Origin: Bacillota bacterium | Lineage (GTDB): Bacteria; Bacillota; UBA4882; UBA8346 | Length of the DNA: 64,000 nt | Assembly: GCA_023394955.1 (NCBI GenBank) | Contig: JAEWZY010000007.1 | Location: forward strand, 1-64,000 | Direction of reading: 5' to 3' | Made by a program: the position numbers and the translations under genes | Shown here: piece after piece, positions 17,289 through 25,838 of the stretch | How the letters are laid out: every line of letters begins with the position of its first letter | Position numbering within the stretch: position 1 is the stretch's first letter | Notes under the pieces: model-generated | Told to the model about the DNA's origin: nothing | The model's database searches: none | What the model saw: only the letters and a program-made list of their open reading frames with translations

Positions 17289-18296
17289 ATGAAAATACTG
17301 GTCACCGGCGGGGCCGGTTTTATCGGCAGCAATTTATTATATTATTTAATGGAAACCTATCCCGACTACTATTTTGTAAATTTGGATAAATTAACTTATG
17401 CTGGGAATTTAGAGAACTTAAAGGGTCTTGAAGAAAGAGAAAATTACCGTTTTATAAAAGGCGATATTACCGATCGCCGGCTCCTTGAACCGATCTTTCA
17501 AACAGGTTTGGACGGCGTCATGCATCTGGCGGCCGAATCCCATGTGGATCGGAGTATAGAACAACCCGATATTTTTGTCATGACTAATGTCCTGGGTACC
17601 CAGGTTTTATTGGACTTGGCCCGGAAATATAAAGTAACCCGTTTTCTGCATGTCTCCACCGATGAAGTATACGGCAGCCTTGGGCCAACCGGTTATTTTA
17701 CCGAGGAGACCCCGCTAGCGCCGAACAGTCCGTATTCGGCAAGTAAAACCGGCTCGGATTTACTGGTTCGGGCCGCTTACCATACTTTCGGGCAGAACGT
17801 GGTGATTACCCGTTGCTCCAATAATTATGGGCCCTATCAGTTCCCGGAAAAATTAATCCCGTTGATGATCTCCAATGCATTGGAAGACAAAGAGTTGCCG
17901 GTTTACGGAGATGGTTTGAACATTCGGGACTGGCTTTACGTCAAAGATCATTGCCGGGCCATCGATACTGTCTTCCACCGGGGGCGGGCCGGAGAGGTTT
18001 ATAACATAGGCGGCAATAATGAAAAAGCAAATATTGAGATTGTAAAGTTGATTTTAAACGCCTTGGGGAAGCCGGAATCCTTGATTAAATACGTAAAGGA
18101 CCGGCCCGGACATGATCGGCGCTATGCGATTGACGCCGCCAAGATAGAGAAGGAACTGGGCTGGGAGCCGCAAGTTATATTTAAAGAGGGCATTAAACAA
18201 ACGATCAGTTGGTATCTGGAACATCGCGACTGGTGGCAGAGGATCAAAACCGGAGACTACCAACATTATTATGAAAAGATATATGGGGATAGATAA
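17289..18296 (+). CDS. rfbB: dTDP-glucose 4,6-dehydratase
   Basis: Extended SDR enzyme, second step of dTDP-rhamnose synthesis. Motifs are TGGAGFIGSN at the N-terminus, LAAESHVDRS, STDEVYGSLG (Thr-Asp-Glu catalytic set), YSASK and NYGPYQFPEKLIP, which are diagnostic of RmlB. The ORF can be read from TTG 17283, but AGGAGG (17275-17280) is 8 nt from ATG 17289 and only 2 nt from the TTG, so I chose 17289 (335 aa). Confidence 0.96.
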   Translation: MKILVTGGAGFIGSNLLYYLMETYPDYYFVNLDKLTYAGNLENLKGLEERENYRFIKGDITDRRLLEPIFQTGLDGVMHLAAESHVDRSIEQPDIFVMTNVLGTQVLLDLARKYKVTRFLHVSTDEVYGSLGPTGYFTEETPLAPNSPYSASKTGSDLLVRAAYHTFGQNVVITRCSNNYGPYQFPEKLIPLMISNALEDKELPVYGDGLNIRDWLYVKDHCRAIDTVFHRGRAGEVYNIGGNNEKANIEIVKLILNALGKPESLIKYVKDRPGHDRRYAIDAAKIEKELGWEPQVIFKEGIKQTISWYLEHRDWWQRIKTGDYQHYYEKIYGDR

Positions 18297-18333
18297 CATA
18301 GAATCCACTATCTACCTAAATAAGGAGTCAAAG

Positions 18334-19176
18334 ATGAAAATTCTAATCACCGGAGCGAAGGGACAATTAGGAGTTTCCTTGCAAGAGGTGTTGACTGAAG
18401 ATCAACTTTTTCCGATTGACCTTCCGGAGTTAAATTTGGTTTCATTCTCCGATACCATATCATATATCGAACAAGTGCGGCCAGACTTAGTGATCCACTG
18501 TGCCGCAAAAACCCAGGTGGATGATTGCCAGTTTAAGCCGGAAGAAGCTTACGCTGCTAATGTCCTGGCGACCCGGAATGTGGTCAACGCTTGTCAGGCG
18601 GTTGCCGCCGAACTGGTATATATTTCGACGGATTACGTTTTCGATGGTGAAGCAATCAAACCTTACCAGGAGTATGACCGTTGCAATCCGCAAAGTGTAT
18701 ACGGAATGACTAAATGGCAGGGGGAAGAAATTGTCATGACTCACCTTGCCCGTTTTTATATTGTTAGGACCGCATGGCTCTTTGGGGACCAAGGTCATAA
18801 TTTTGTCAGGACTGTTTTAAAATTGGCCCAGGAATGCGATACGTTACGAATGGTCAGCGACCAGGTCGGCTGCCCTACATACGCTTTGGATTTAGCCATG
18901 ATCATTGAAGGACTGATCAGGACGAAGGCCTATGGGATTTATCACGGGACAAACGAAGGAAGCTGCGCCTGGTTTGATTTTGCCAAAGAGATTTTAAGGT
19001 TGGCGGGAAAAAATAGAGTCAAGGTAGAACCGATTACCGCCGCAGAGTTAAAACGTCCGGCTCCGCGGCCGCGATACAGCATCTTAGGGAAAGAAGGGCT
19101 AAAAGCCATTGGAATACAGGCTCCCGATTATCATGACGCTTTGCGGCGGTTTATGAACAAAAATAGTATTGTCTAG
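18334..19176 (+). CDS. rfbD: dTDP-4-dehydrorhamnose reductase
   Basis: Final reductase of the dTDP-L-rhamnose pathway, 280 aa. It has ITGAKGQLG, STDYVFDG, YGMTKWQGE (catalytic Tyr and Lys), RTAWLFG and VSDQVGCPTY, all typical of RmlD. The reading frame is open from 18271, but AAGGAG at 18322-18327 fixes the start at ATG 18334. It ends the rhamnose operon. Confidence 0.95.
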   Translation: MKILITGAKGQLGVSLQEVLTEDQLFPIDLPELNLVSFSDTISYIEQVRPDLVIHCAAKTQVDDCQFKPEEAYAANVLATRNVVNACQAVAAELVYISTDYVFDGEAIKPYQEYDRCNPQSVYGMTKWQGEEIVMTHLARFYIVRTAWLFGDQGHNFVRTVLKLAQECDTLRMVSDQVGCPTYALDLAMIIEGLIRTKAYGIYHGTNEGSCAWFDFAKEILRLAGKNRVKVEPITAAELKRPAPRPRYSILGKEGLKAIGIQAPDYHDALRRFMNKNSIV

Positions 19177-19246
19177 CTCTAATGAAGTTCAAAGCTTTTA
19201 ACTTTTCATATAACAATGAGTTTTTCTGGGGAAACCAAAATTACAG

Positions 19247-19276
19247 TTGACTTCCCAAGTGTATTTATGTTATGAT
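19247..19276 (+). promoter_or_regulatory. Promoter of tRNA-Asn
   Basis: TTGACT (19247-19252), an 18 bp spacer and TATGAT (19271-19276), about 32 bp before the tRNA 5' end. A plausible sigma-A promoter. Confidence 0.6.
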
Positions 19277-19308
19277 AAAGAACGTCAGTTAAATAGATTT
19301 AAAAACAC

Positions 19309-19383
19309 TCCTCGATAGCTCAACGGTAGAGCACCCGGCTGTTAACCGGGTGGTTGTTGGTTCGAATCCAACTCGGGGAGCCA
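19309..19383 (+). tRNA. tRNA-Asn (anticodon GTT)
   Basis: A complete 75 nt cloverleaf. The acceptor stem TCCTCGA pairs with TCGGGGA (one T-G pair), the D arm is GCTCAACGGTAGAGC, and the anticodon stem CCGGC/ACCGG-type pairing surrounds CTGTTAA with GTT. The T arm is TTGGTTCGAATCCAA, and CCA is encoded. A T run follows directly. Confidence 0.96.
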
Positions 19384-19456
19384 TTTTTTTATTCATATTC
19401 CCTCCATCTTTTGGCATACTATGAAAGGATAGGTTGTCTATGATGGAGGGATTTTT

Positions 19457-20023
19457 ATGTCTAAAGCGGCGCAAACCAAAACTTCACTTGATAAAGACCG
19501 GTATTGGAGCGGTGTGTTCACCGGAGTTTTCTTAGGCTGTTTTATTATTTCAGTCACTATTCTTCTGGTAGTCAGGGTTCAAGGATTAAAAGTAGCCATT
19601 AATCCCCAAAAAATCGCCCAGCTAGTACAAGTGAAAGTTCAATCCGAAGCCAAGAGGGATATACCTCGAATTCTGGAACAATTAAAAAAGGAATTACCGC
19701 TTGAAATAACGGAAAATCTACAAGGCCTGGAAGATTTTAAGATTGGGATCGGAAGGAGTCAAGTGAGCCTGCCGGAAGAATTAACTATTGCAATCAGAGA
19801 CGAATTTAACCGGGTTATTGAAGAGGCGATTATTAATACTTTTAACAACTATAATACAGCTGAATATGAAGAAAGAATCGGCAAGAACGCTTATGAAATG
19901 GTAGAGACACTCCTGAGACGGGATATAATTGGAAAGACCTATATCATTAAAACTAACGATTGGTTGTCAGTTCCGGTAAAAATTGTTGGGACTTCGCGTT
20001 ATCAGGTTAGTGTCGGTATCTAA
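19457..20023 (+). CDS. Single-pass membrane protein of unknown function
   Basis: A 188 aa protein I do not recognise. Residues about 19-43 form one membrane helix (VFTGVFLGCFIISVTILLVV), after a short positively charged N-terminus, so the remaining roughly 140 residues probably lie outside the cytoplasm. That part is rich in charged helices and has no Cys. GGAGGG sits 8 nt before ATG 19457. It forms its own unit between tRNA-Asn and a terminator. Confidence 0.7.
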   Translation: MSKAAQTKTSLDKDRYWSGVFTGVFLGCFIISVTILLVVRVQGLKVAINPQKIAQLVQVKVQSEAKRDIPRILEQLKKELPLEITENLQGLEDFKIGIGRSQVSLPEELTIAIRDEFNRVIEEAIINTFNNYNTAEYEERIGKNAYEMVETLLRRDIIGKTYIIKTNDWLSVPVKIVGTSRYQVSVGI

Positions 20024-20044
20024 GCACCGGGAAATCTTTGTGAA

Positions 20045-20069
20045 GGGCGCGTTACCAACGCGCTTTTTT
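20045..20069 (+). terminator. Rho-independent terminator
   Basis: GCGCGTT pairs perfectly with AACGCGC around ACC, followed by TTTTTT, 22 nt after the stop of the membrane-protein gene. Confidence 0.9.
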
Positions 20070-20299
20070 ACTATCATTAAGAAAACGAATTCCGAAAAAA
20101 GCCTTATTTAAAAATCCCCGCTGACAAGCCATTTGCCCTTGACTAACATAGCTGATTGTGTTAACGTTTTCCTAAAAGACAAGAATTAAAGGTAATTACT
20201 CTTACACTGGCTTTATTTGTTTTTTAACCTTTTAATCATTAAAGCAATAATCTGATAACGTATTTATTCTATTATTCATGTTATTCATGGGAGGCTTTT

Positions 20300-22018
20300 T
20301 TGATTCAGGTAATTCCTTTTACAGCGGAACATGAACCACATTATTTGCCGTTGCTGGCAAGAGGATTGTCGGATTTATCAGCCTTGCGGTTTAACGCAGT
20401 TGAGATCCAGGCTCAGATTAATATGGAGATCGAATTTGCTCAATGGGATCAAAAACCTGTTCAGTCCGGGAATTTAACTGACTGGAACAATGAACGGGAA
20501 CTTTGGTTTTCCGGTAATTTATGCGGAAACCATGACCTTTCTTTAACTTTAGTCCTTTACGACCCGGTGGAACAGAATGTTATCTATTATAATCAATTTC
20601 GAGTCTCCGAAAATAAATTTTTAATCGAATGGGAGAATTGTTTCCAAGACTTGCTTCATTATTTAAAAAGTGGTTTTGAACCCGCTATCCCCCGAATGTA
20701 TACTAAGTCGTTAGAGGCTTTTTTATCCTTTCGAAAAGGTTTGGAAATATTAGCTCAGGCGAAAACCGGACCGAGCCGGGAAGAGGGTTTGGAGAATCTA
20801 TTAGAAGCAGTCGCTTATGATCCCGGGTTCGACGAAGCTATTGACATCTTACTATTGTTTTTGATTCAAAACGATCTAGTTTATAACTTTGATTTTTCCA
20901 TCGATATTTTAGAGCGTTTACGGCAAATTTCCAATAATCACCCGCGGATCCCGCTTGTGCTCGCTGAAATATACAGTCAATTAGGAAATCCCGCTAAAAC
21001 AATGGAATTATTAAAAGAGCTAACTGTCCTTTTCCCGGAATTTATCGAAGGATGGATCCGTTTGGCGTTGTTTTATAATAGTAACAATAACATGGATCAA
21101 GCTTTAGAAACGCTCCAAAAGTCCCTCGCTTTTGAACCGGATAATGCTACGGTTTTAGATTTACTCGGGGCTATCTACGCCGGCATTGGCGATCGAAAAC
21201 AAGCGGAGGAAATGTGGCTTAAAGCTTTGGAGTCCGAACCTTCCCGAGTCAATCTGTTAGTTAATTTGGCATTACTGGCTGAGGGCAAAAACAATCTGCC
21301 AATTGCGGAAAACTACTACCGACAAGGGGTTCAATCAGTTGAAGACTGGTGGGGAGCGTTCTTTTATTATGGTTCATTCTGTCAAAGACAAAAAAGATAC
21401 GAAGAAGCCGTCCATTGGTTGGAAAAGGCCGCCGCTAAAAATGACAATCATTTTCAAACGCATCAAAATTTAGCTATTGCCTTGTTGGAGTTGGGCAGAT
21501 ATGATGAAGCTCAAGAAAATCTTTTGCGTTTGCTAAAGCTGGCTCCGGATAATACAATTAGGCGACATAGTTTGCACCTTTTAAATCAATTGAGCAATCC
21601 CCGGATTAAAATAGAAGCGCGAATTAGGAAATTAGAAAGGTTATGGGAATCAGGAAGACATTGGCGGGTGTTTAGAAATTTATTGGCTTTATATTGGAGA
21701 GGCAAGGGACATTGGTTTTATTGGTATATGTGGAGCAAAGTCGCGGGGCGACTTAGGTTAAAACCAATTCAAGTTGTTTTTCAATTAACAGGTTTAAAGC
21801 TTCAACCGGGGTTTCCTTTACTGAAAGCGCTTGGGTTGTATTATTGGGATAAAGGAAAACATCAAAAAAGCCTCCCTTTATTGCGACAAGCCTTTAAACT
21901 TCATCGGAATGATCTGGAGATCAACCGGGCTTATTTTCAGACCTTAGCAAAGTTGGGGAAACTAGAGGAATTAAGGTCTCATGTTAAAGATGTTTCAAAT
22001 TCTTTAAGAACTGAATAA
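20300..22018 (+). CDS. TPR-repeat protein
   Basis: A 572 aa protein starting at TTG 20300 behind GGGAGG. Residues 1 to about 125 form a distinct N-terminal domain without recognised motifs. From about 140 on there are repeated 34-residue helical units with TPR spacing, for example the units around MELLKELTVLFPEFIEGW, ALETLQKSLAFEPDNATV and AEEMWLKALESEPSR. There is no signal peptide or membrane segment, so it is probably a cytoplasmic scaffold. The partner is unknown. It ends 33 nt before an IclR gene and is likely cotranscribed with it. Confidence 0.8.
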   Translation: MIQVIPFTAEHEPHYLPLLARGLSDLSALRFNAVEIQAQINMEIEFAQWDQKPVQSGNLTDWNNERELWFSGNLCGNHDLSLTLVLYDPVEQNVIYYNQFRVSENKFLIEWENCFQDLLHYLKSGFEPAIPRMYTKSLEAFLSFRKGLEILAQAKTGPSREEGLENLLEAVAYDPGFDEAIDILLLFLIQNDLVYNFDFSIDILERLRQISNNHPRIPLVLAEIYSQLGNPAKTMELLKELTVLFPEFIEGWIRLALFYNSNNNMDQALETLQKSLAFEPDNATVLDLLGAIYAGIGDRKQAEEMWLKALESEPSRVNLLVNLALLAEGKNNLPIAENYYRQGVQSVEDWWGAFFYYGSFCQRQKRYEEAVHWLEKAAAKNDNHFQTHQNLAIALLELGRYDEAQENLLRLLKLAPDNTIRRHSLHLLNQLSNPRIKIEARIRKLERLWESGRHWRVFRNLLALYWRGKGHWFYWYMWSKVAGRLRLKPIQVVFQLTGLKLQPGFPLLKALGLYYWDKGKHQKSLPLLRQAFKLHRNDLEINRAYFQTLAKLGKLEELRSHVKDVSNSLRTE

Positions 22019-22051
22019 CTTCTTTTGTTCGGAGAAGAGGGGGTTCCATAA

Positions 22052-22870
22052 TTGGGCCATTCTCGTAAAGACGGTGAAGGAGATACTGTGCAAGCTGTTA
22101 CTCGAGCATTGGTTTTGTTGGAAATACTCGCTCGCGAAGATAGCCCGATTACTATTTCCGAATTGGCTAAGAAAGCTCAATTAAAATTGGCGACAACTCA
22201 TCGGTTATTATCTACCATGATGAACCGGGGTTTTATTGATCAAGATCCGATTAGCTTACGTTATCATTTGGGTATCAAGACCTTTGAAATCGGGAACGCG
22301 GCTTTAAACGTCAATGACCTGAGAACAATCAGCCGACCGTTTTTGAAATCTTTAGCTCAACAAACTACTGAAACTACCAATTTAGCTATCTTAGACGACG
22401 CTGAAGTAGTATATATCGATCAACTGGAATCAACTAATATCGTGATTGTTAAGATGTTCGCCCGAGTGGGAAGCCGGGGACCGGCTTACTGTACAGGAAC
22501 GGGAAAAGTGCTTTTAGCGGATTTAGCGGAAGAAGAATTAAAAAAACGCCTTGCCAAGGTCAAATTCATTAAATTTACCGAACATACCGTTACTGATATC
22601 AATAAACTGGTAAAAGTTTTTAATCAAATAAGAAAAGATGGGTTTGCTTTAGACTTTTCAGAACGAGATGAGGGAGTAACTTGTATTGCTGCTCCGATTC
22701 GTAATTTTGAGAATAGAGTCCAAGCCGCGATCAGTGTTTCTGCGCCGGTGCAACGAATGGACAGGGAACGGATTGACGGAGAAATTTTACCTTTATTATT
22801 GGGGGCTGCTCAAGAAATATCGGAACGGCTTGGTTTTCGTGGCCAGGTTATAACCGGGGTTTTTAAGTGA
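22052..22870 (+). CDS. IclR family transcriptional regulator
   Basis: A 272 aa regulator. The N-terminal winged helix (about 10-75) reads AVTRALVLLEILA, ITISELAKKAQLKLATTHRLLSTM. The C-terminal effector domain has GRFARVGSRGPAYCTGTGKVLLA-type sequence and ends with SERDEGVTCIAAPIRN and ISVSAP, the usual IclR signature. The start is TTG behind a purine-rich GGAGAAGAGGGGG. Its targets are unknown; no catabolic operon is adjacent. Confidence 0.92.
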   Translation: MGHSRKDGEGDTVQAVTRALVLLEILAREDSPITISELAKKAQLKLATTHRLLSTMMNRGFIDQDPISLRYHLGIKTFEIGNAALNVNDLRTISRPFLKSLAQQTTETTNLAILDDAEVVYIDQLESTNIVIVKMFARVGSRGPAYCTGTGKVLLADLAEEELKKRLAKVKFIKFTEHTVTDINKLVKVFNQIRKDGFALDFSERDEGVTCIAAPIRNFENRVQAAISVSAPVQRMDRERIDGEILPLLLGAAQEISERLGFRGQVITGVFK

Positions 22871-22947
22871 TTTTATCAAGACGATCTTAGCTTTCAATTT
22901 GCTCAGTCTAGCTGAAAAAGATATTGGCATCACCTAAAAGAGTTTAC

Positions 22948-22976
22948 TTGTCAAAATGGAATAATTGTGGTAAACT
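22948..22976 (+). promoter_or_regulatory. Promoter of the rimP-nusA-infB operon
   Basis: TTGTCA (22948-22953), 17 bp, TAAACT (22971-22976). It lies about 220 bp before rimP, leaving a long leader. Confidence 0.75.
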
Positions 22977-22998
22977 AATTTAAAGAATTGCGCGCGGA

Positions 22999-23018
22999 GG
23001 AGTGGGGAAACCCACTCC
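22999..23018 (+). promoter_or_regulatory. Leader hairpin of the rimP operon
   Basis: GGAGTGGG pairs perfectly with CCCACTCC around GAAA, followed by TTCATTCTT, about 22 nt into the predicted transcript. A similar GTGGG/CCCAC hairpin precedes ylxS-nusA in many Firmicutes. The tail is only moderately T-rich, so it may act as an attenuator or an mRNA-stability element. The rest of the leader to 23197 shows no clear structure. Confidence 0.6.
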
Positions 23019-23197
23019 TTCATTCTTGATAGTCGTCTACGCTAATTTCCAATCCAATTGGTATAGCAAGACGAAAACGGATTAACGTGGATCGACGAAT
23101 AGTTGCAGTCCATCCTATGGCTGCGATAAGTTGTAATCCACAGAGTGGTTATAACTAGGTAGGGCATTTTTAATATAAAGAGAGGGATTAATGTAGT

Positions 23198-23704
23198 TTG
23201 GGTAAAGAACAGATCGAAACTGTCGTGGAAAGGTTGGGCAATCAAGTCGCCGCTAATCTAAACTATGAATTGGTAGATGTGGAATATCGTAAAGAAGGGC
23301 CGGATTGGGTTCTGCGGTGCTTCATTGATAAGGAAAACGGGGTTGGAATTGAAGATTGTCAACGTTTTAGTGAAGCATTGGATAAAGTTTTGGACGAGGC
23401 TGATCCAATTCCGGGAAAATACTTATTGGAGGTTTCTTCGCCGGGAATCGAACGTCCTTTAAAGAAAGAGGCGGATTTTATTAAGTTTGCCGGTAAACTG
23501 GTTGAAATTAAGCTTAATAAAGCCATTAATAATCGAAAAACCTACCATGGGGAATTGTTGGGAATTATTGGAGGAGAATTAGATCGAAGGATTGGGCTGA
23601 AAATTGATGACACGAGCATTTTGGAGATTCCTCGGAATGAAATTGCTAAAGCTAACCTACGGATAGAAATTTGCAGTGGAGAAGGGGGTAAAAAACGGAA
23701 ATGA
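23198..23704 (+). CDS. rimP: Ribosome maturation factor RimP
   Basis: 30S assembly factor, 168 aa (family about 150-160). The N-terminal domain has NYELVDVEYRKEGPDWVLRC and FIDKENGVGIEDCQRFSE, then the conserved YLLEVSSPGIERPL that identifies the family. TTG start. Its stop overlaps the nusA start in ATGA. Confidence 0.95.
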   Translation: MGKEQIETVVERLGNQVAANLNYELVDVEYRKEGPDWVLRCFIDKENGVGIEDCQRFSEALDKVLDEADPIPGKYLLEVSSPGIERPLKKEADFIKFAGKLVEIKLNKAINNRKTYHGELLGIIGGELDRRIGLKIDDTSILEIPRNEIAKANLRIEICSGEGGKKRK

Positions 23705-25251
23705 ACCACGAGTTTATGGATGCCCTTGAGCAGATTGAACGTGAAAAAGGCATTAGTAAGGAGATCTTACTTGACGCTATCGAAACCGCATTAGCTTCTG
23801 CCTATAAAAGGGACCAAAAAGTAGCCCAAAGCATCGAGGTCCGAATTGACTCCGAAACCGGCGCTTTCCATGTATACACCCATAAAACGGTTGTCGATGA
23901 AGTCGAGGATGACAAAAATGAGATCAATTTAGAAGAAGCTCAAAAAATTAATGCGGTTTATGAATTAGGAGATTTGGTTGAGTTTGAAATTTTCCCAAAA
24001 GAATTTGGAAGAATTGCAGCTCAAACAGCAAAGCAAGTTGTTGTACAGCGGATCAGAGAAGCTGAACGGAGCATCATCTATGAAGAATTCATCAACCGGG
24101 TCGGTGATTTAATGACCGGTGTGGTACAACGGTTTGAGCAGCGCAATATTTTTATTGATTTAGGAAGGATTGAGGGGATTCTTCCCGCTAACGAACAAAT
24201 GCCGAACGAACGATATGAGCAAGGAACGAGGATCAAAACATATGTGGTTGAGGTTAAAAAGACCACCAAAGGCCCTCAGGTATTGCTCTCCCGAACCCGG
24301 ACCGGGTTGCTGAAACGCCTGTTCGAACTGGAAGTGCCTGAGATTCAAGATGGAATTGTTGAATTAAAATCGGTAGCCCGTGAGCCGGGTCATCGTTCGA
24401 AAATTGCTGTTTATAGCCATGATCATCAAATAGACCCGGTCGGAGCTTGTGTCGGGACTCGGGGAATTCGGGTCCAGATGATTGTCAGGGAGTTGAAAGG
24501 CGAGAAAATCGATGTGATTCCTTGGAACGCCGACCCAATTGAATTTATCATCAATGCCTTAAGCCCGGCCAAAGTTAGCGATGTCAAAATATTACCTACC
24601 AAAAAGACGGCAATCGTGATTGTTCCCGATTTCCAACTTTCTTTAGCGATAGGCAAGGAAGGTCAAAACGCGCGTTTAGCCGCTAAACTTACCGGATGGA
24701 AGATCGACATTAAGAGTGAAACACAAGCCGCGGAACAAGCTGAAGAAATCGAGCGTCTGGTATATGAGGAGATCGGATTCCGGGATCAAGAGGATGATAA
24801 TGAAGCTGAGAAACTAATTCCTGTAGAGGAAAATATTCTTGAAGTGGAAGAATTTCCGGCTGAAGATGAAGGTTACGAGGTAGATGATGAAACCGAAGTA
24901 TTAGCGGAGGATCACATCGAACCAATAGTCCATGCCGATGAAGAAGAGGAAGAGAAAGTAGTCGTCAAGAAGAAGAATAAAAAAAGTAAAGCTATCTCCA
25001 AACAACTTGCCCGCATCGAGCTTGATGATGAACCGATCTCGTTGGATGACGGATATTTCTTCAGTGATGTGTTAGAAAAACGGGTAGATAAGCCAAACGA
25101 AGATGAAACCCCTAAAACTAAAAAAACTAAAAAGGCCGATGAGATTGCTAACGTAGACTCTCAGGATGAAGGAGGCTTTACTATCGGACAGTTATTTGGC
25201 GAAGAGTTGAAAAAAGTACAGAAGGTTAAGAAAACAAAAAAGGGGGAGTGA
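23701..25251 (+). CDS. nusA: Transcription termination/antitermination factor NusA with long charged tail
   Basis: RNA polymerase-binding factor for pausing, termination and antitermination. Residues 1 to about 125 are the polymerase-binding domain, then S1 (about 130-200), KH1 (around VAREPGHRSKIAVYSHD) and KH2 (around FQLSLAIGKEGQNARLAAKLTGWKID, to about 345). Typical Firmicute NusA stops near 350-370 aa. This one continues to 516 with an acidic stretch (about 350-425) and then blocks rich in Lys (KKKNKKSK, KTKKTKK, KKVKKTKKGE). The tail does not look like the acidic repeats of proteobacterial NusA. Confidence 0.95.
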   Translation: MNHEFMDALEQIEREKGISKEILLDAIETALASAYKRDQKVAQSIEVRIDSETGAFHVYTHKTVVDEVEDDKNEINLEEAQKINAVYELGDLVEFEIFPKEFGRIAAQTAKQVVVQRIREAERSIIYEEFINRVGDLMTGVVQRFEQRNIFIDLGRIEGILPANEQMPNERYEQGTRIKTYVVEVKKTTKGPQVLLSRTRTGLLKRLFELEVPEIQDGIVELKSVAREPGHRSKIAVYSHDHQIDPVGACVGTRGIRVQMIVRELKGEKIDVIPWNADPIEFIINALSPAKVSDVKILPTKKTAIVIVPDFQLSLAIGKEGQNARLAAKLTGWKIDIKSETQAAEQAEEIERLVYEEIGFRDQEDDNEAEKLIPVEENILEVEEFPAEDEGYEVDDETEVLAEDHIEPIVHADEEEEEKVVVKKKNKKSKAISKQLARIELDDEPISLDDGYFFSDVLEKRVDKPNEDETPKTKKTKKADEIANVDSQDEGGFTIGQLFGEELKKVQKVKKTKKGE

Positions 25252-25254
25252 TTT

Positions 25255-25527
25255 TTGAAAATAAAAAAAATTCCCCAACGTACTTGTTTAGGCTGTAAGG
25301 CTGTGAAGCCGAAAAAGGAATTGGTTAGGATTGTAAGGACTCCCGAGGGAGAGGTGTTGGTCGATCCTACGGGAAAGAAGGCGGGACGAGGCGCTTATAC
25401 CTGCCCGAGCACGGAATGTCTGGAAAAAGCTTTTAAAGGAACTTTACTTGCCCAAGCTTTAGAATTCGAGTTAACAACTGAAATTAAAAAAAATTTAAAA
25501 ATAAACATGTTAGATTTGATTAAATGA
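25255..25527 (+). CDS. ylxR: YlxR/RnpM family RNA-binding protein (DUF448)
   Basis: A 90 aa basic protein with RTCLGCKAVKPKKELVRIVR, VDPTGKKAGRGAYTCPS and ECL, the full DUF448 pattern. Family members bind RNA, and one has been linked to RNase P control. TTG start 3 nt after nusA. Confidence 0.92.
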   Translation: MKIKKIPQRTCLGCKAVKPKKELVRIVRTPEGEVLVDPTGKKAGRGAYTCPSTECLEKAFKGTLLAQALEFELTTEIKKNLKINMLDLIK

Positions 25528-25838
25528 AACGATTGCAAGCCTTACTAGGTTTTGCGGCTAAGGCCGGCGCTTTAGTCACCGGTAGCGCCGCTGTTGAAGC
25601 GGGGATTAAGCAAAGGCAAATTGAATTAGTAATTTGCGCTACCGACCTTTCTGCTAAAACGATCAAGAATTTTAATTATTTATGTAAAAAAAATGAGATT
25701 AGGTTTTATTGTTTCGGTATCCTTTCCGAATTGGGCCATTGGGTCGGCAGCCCTGGACGGGGTATAATCGGAGTAACTTCGAAACAATTTGGCGGCGCAA
25801 TCGATTCATTATTTAACGATGGGGGTGAGCACCATTAA
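25524..25838 (+). CDS. ylxQ: L7Ae-like ribosome-associated protein YlxQ
   Basis: A 104 aa L7Ae/L30e/S12e-fold protein with LLGFAAKAGALVTGSAAVEAGIK and VICATDLSAKTIKNF, typical of YlxQ between ylxR and infB. It is a K-turn RNA binder by family. ATGA overlap with ylxR. Confidence 0.9.
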   Translation: MKRLQALLGFAAKAGALVTGSAAVEAGIKQRQIELVICATDLSAKTIKNFNYLCKKNEIRFYCFGILSELGHWVGSPGRGIIGVTSKQFGGAIDSLFNDGGEHH

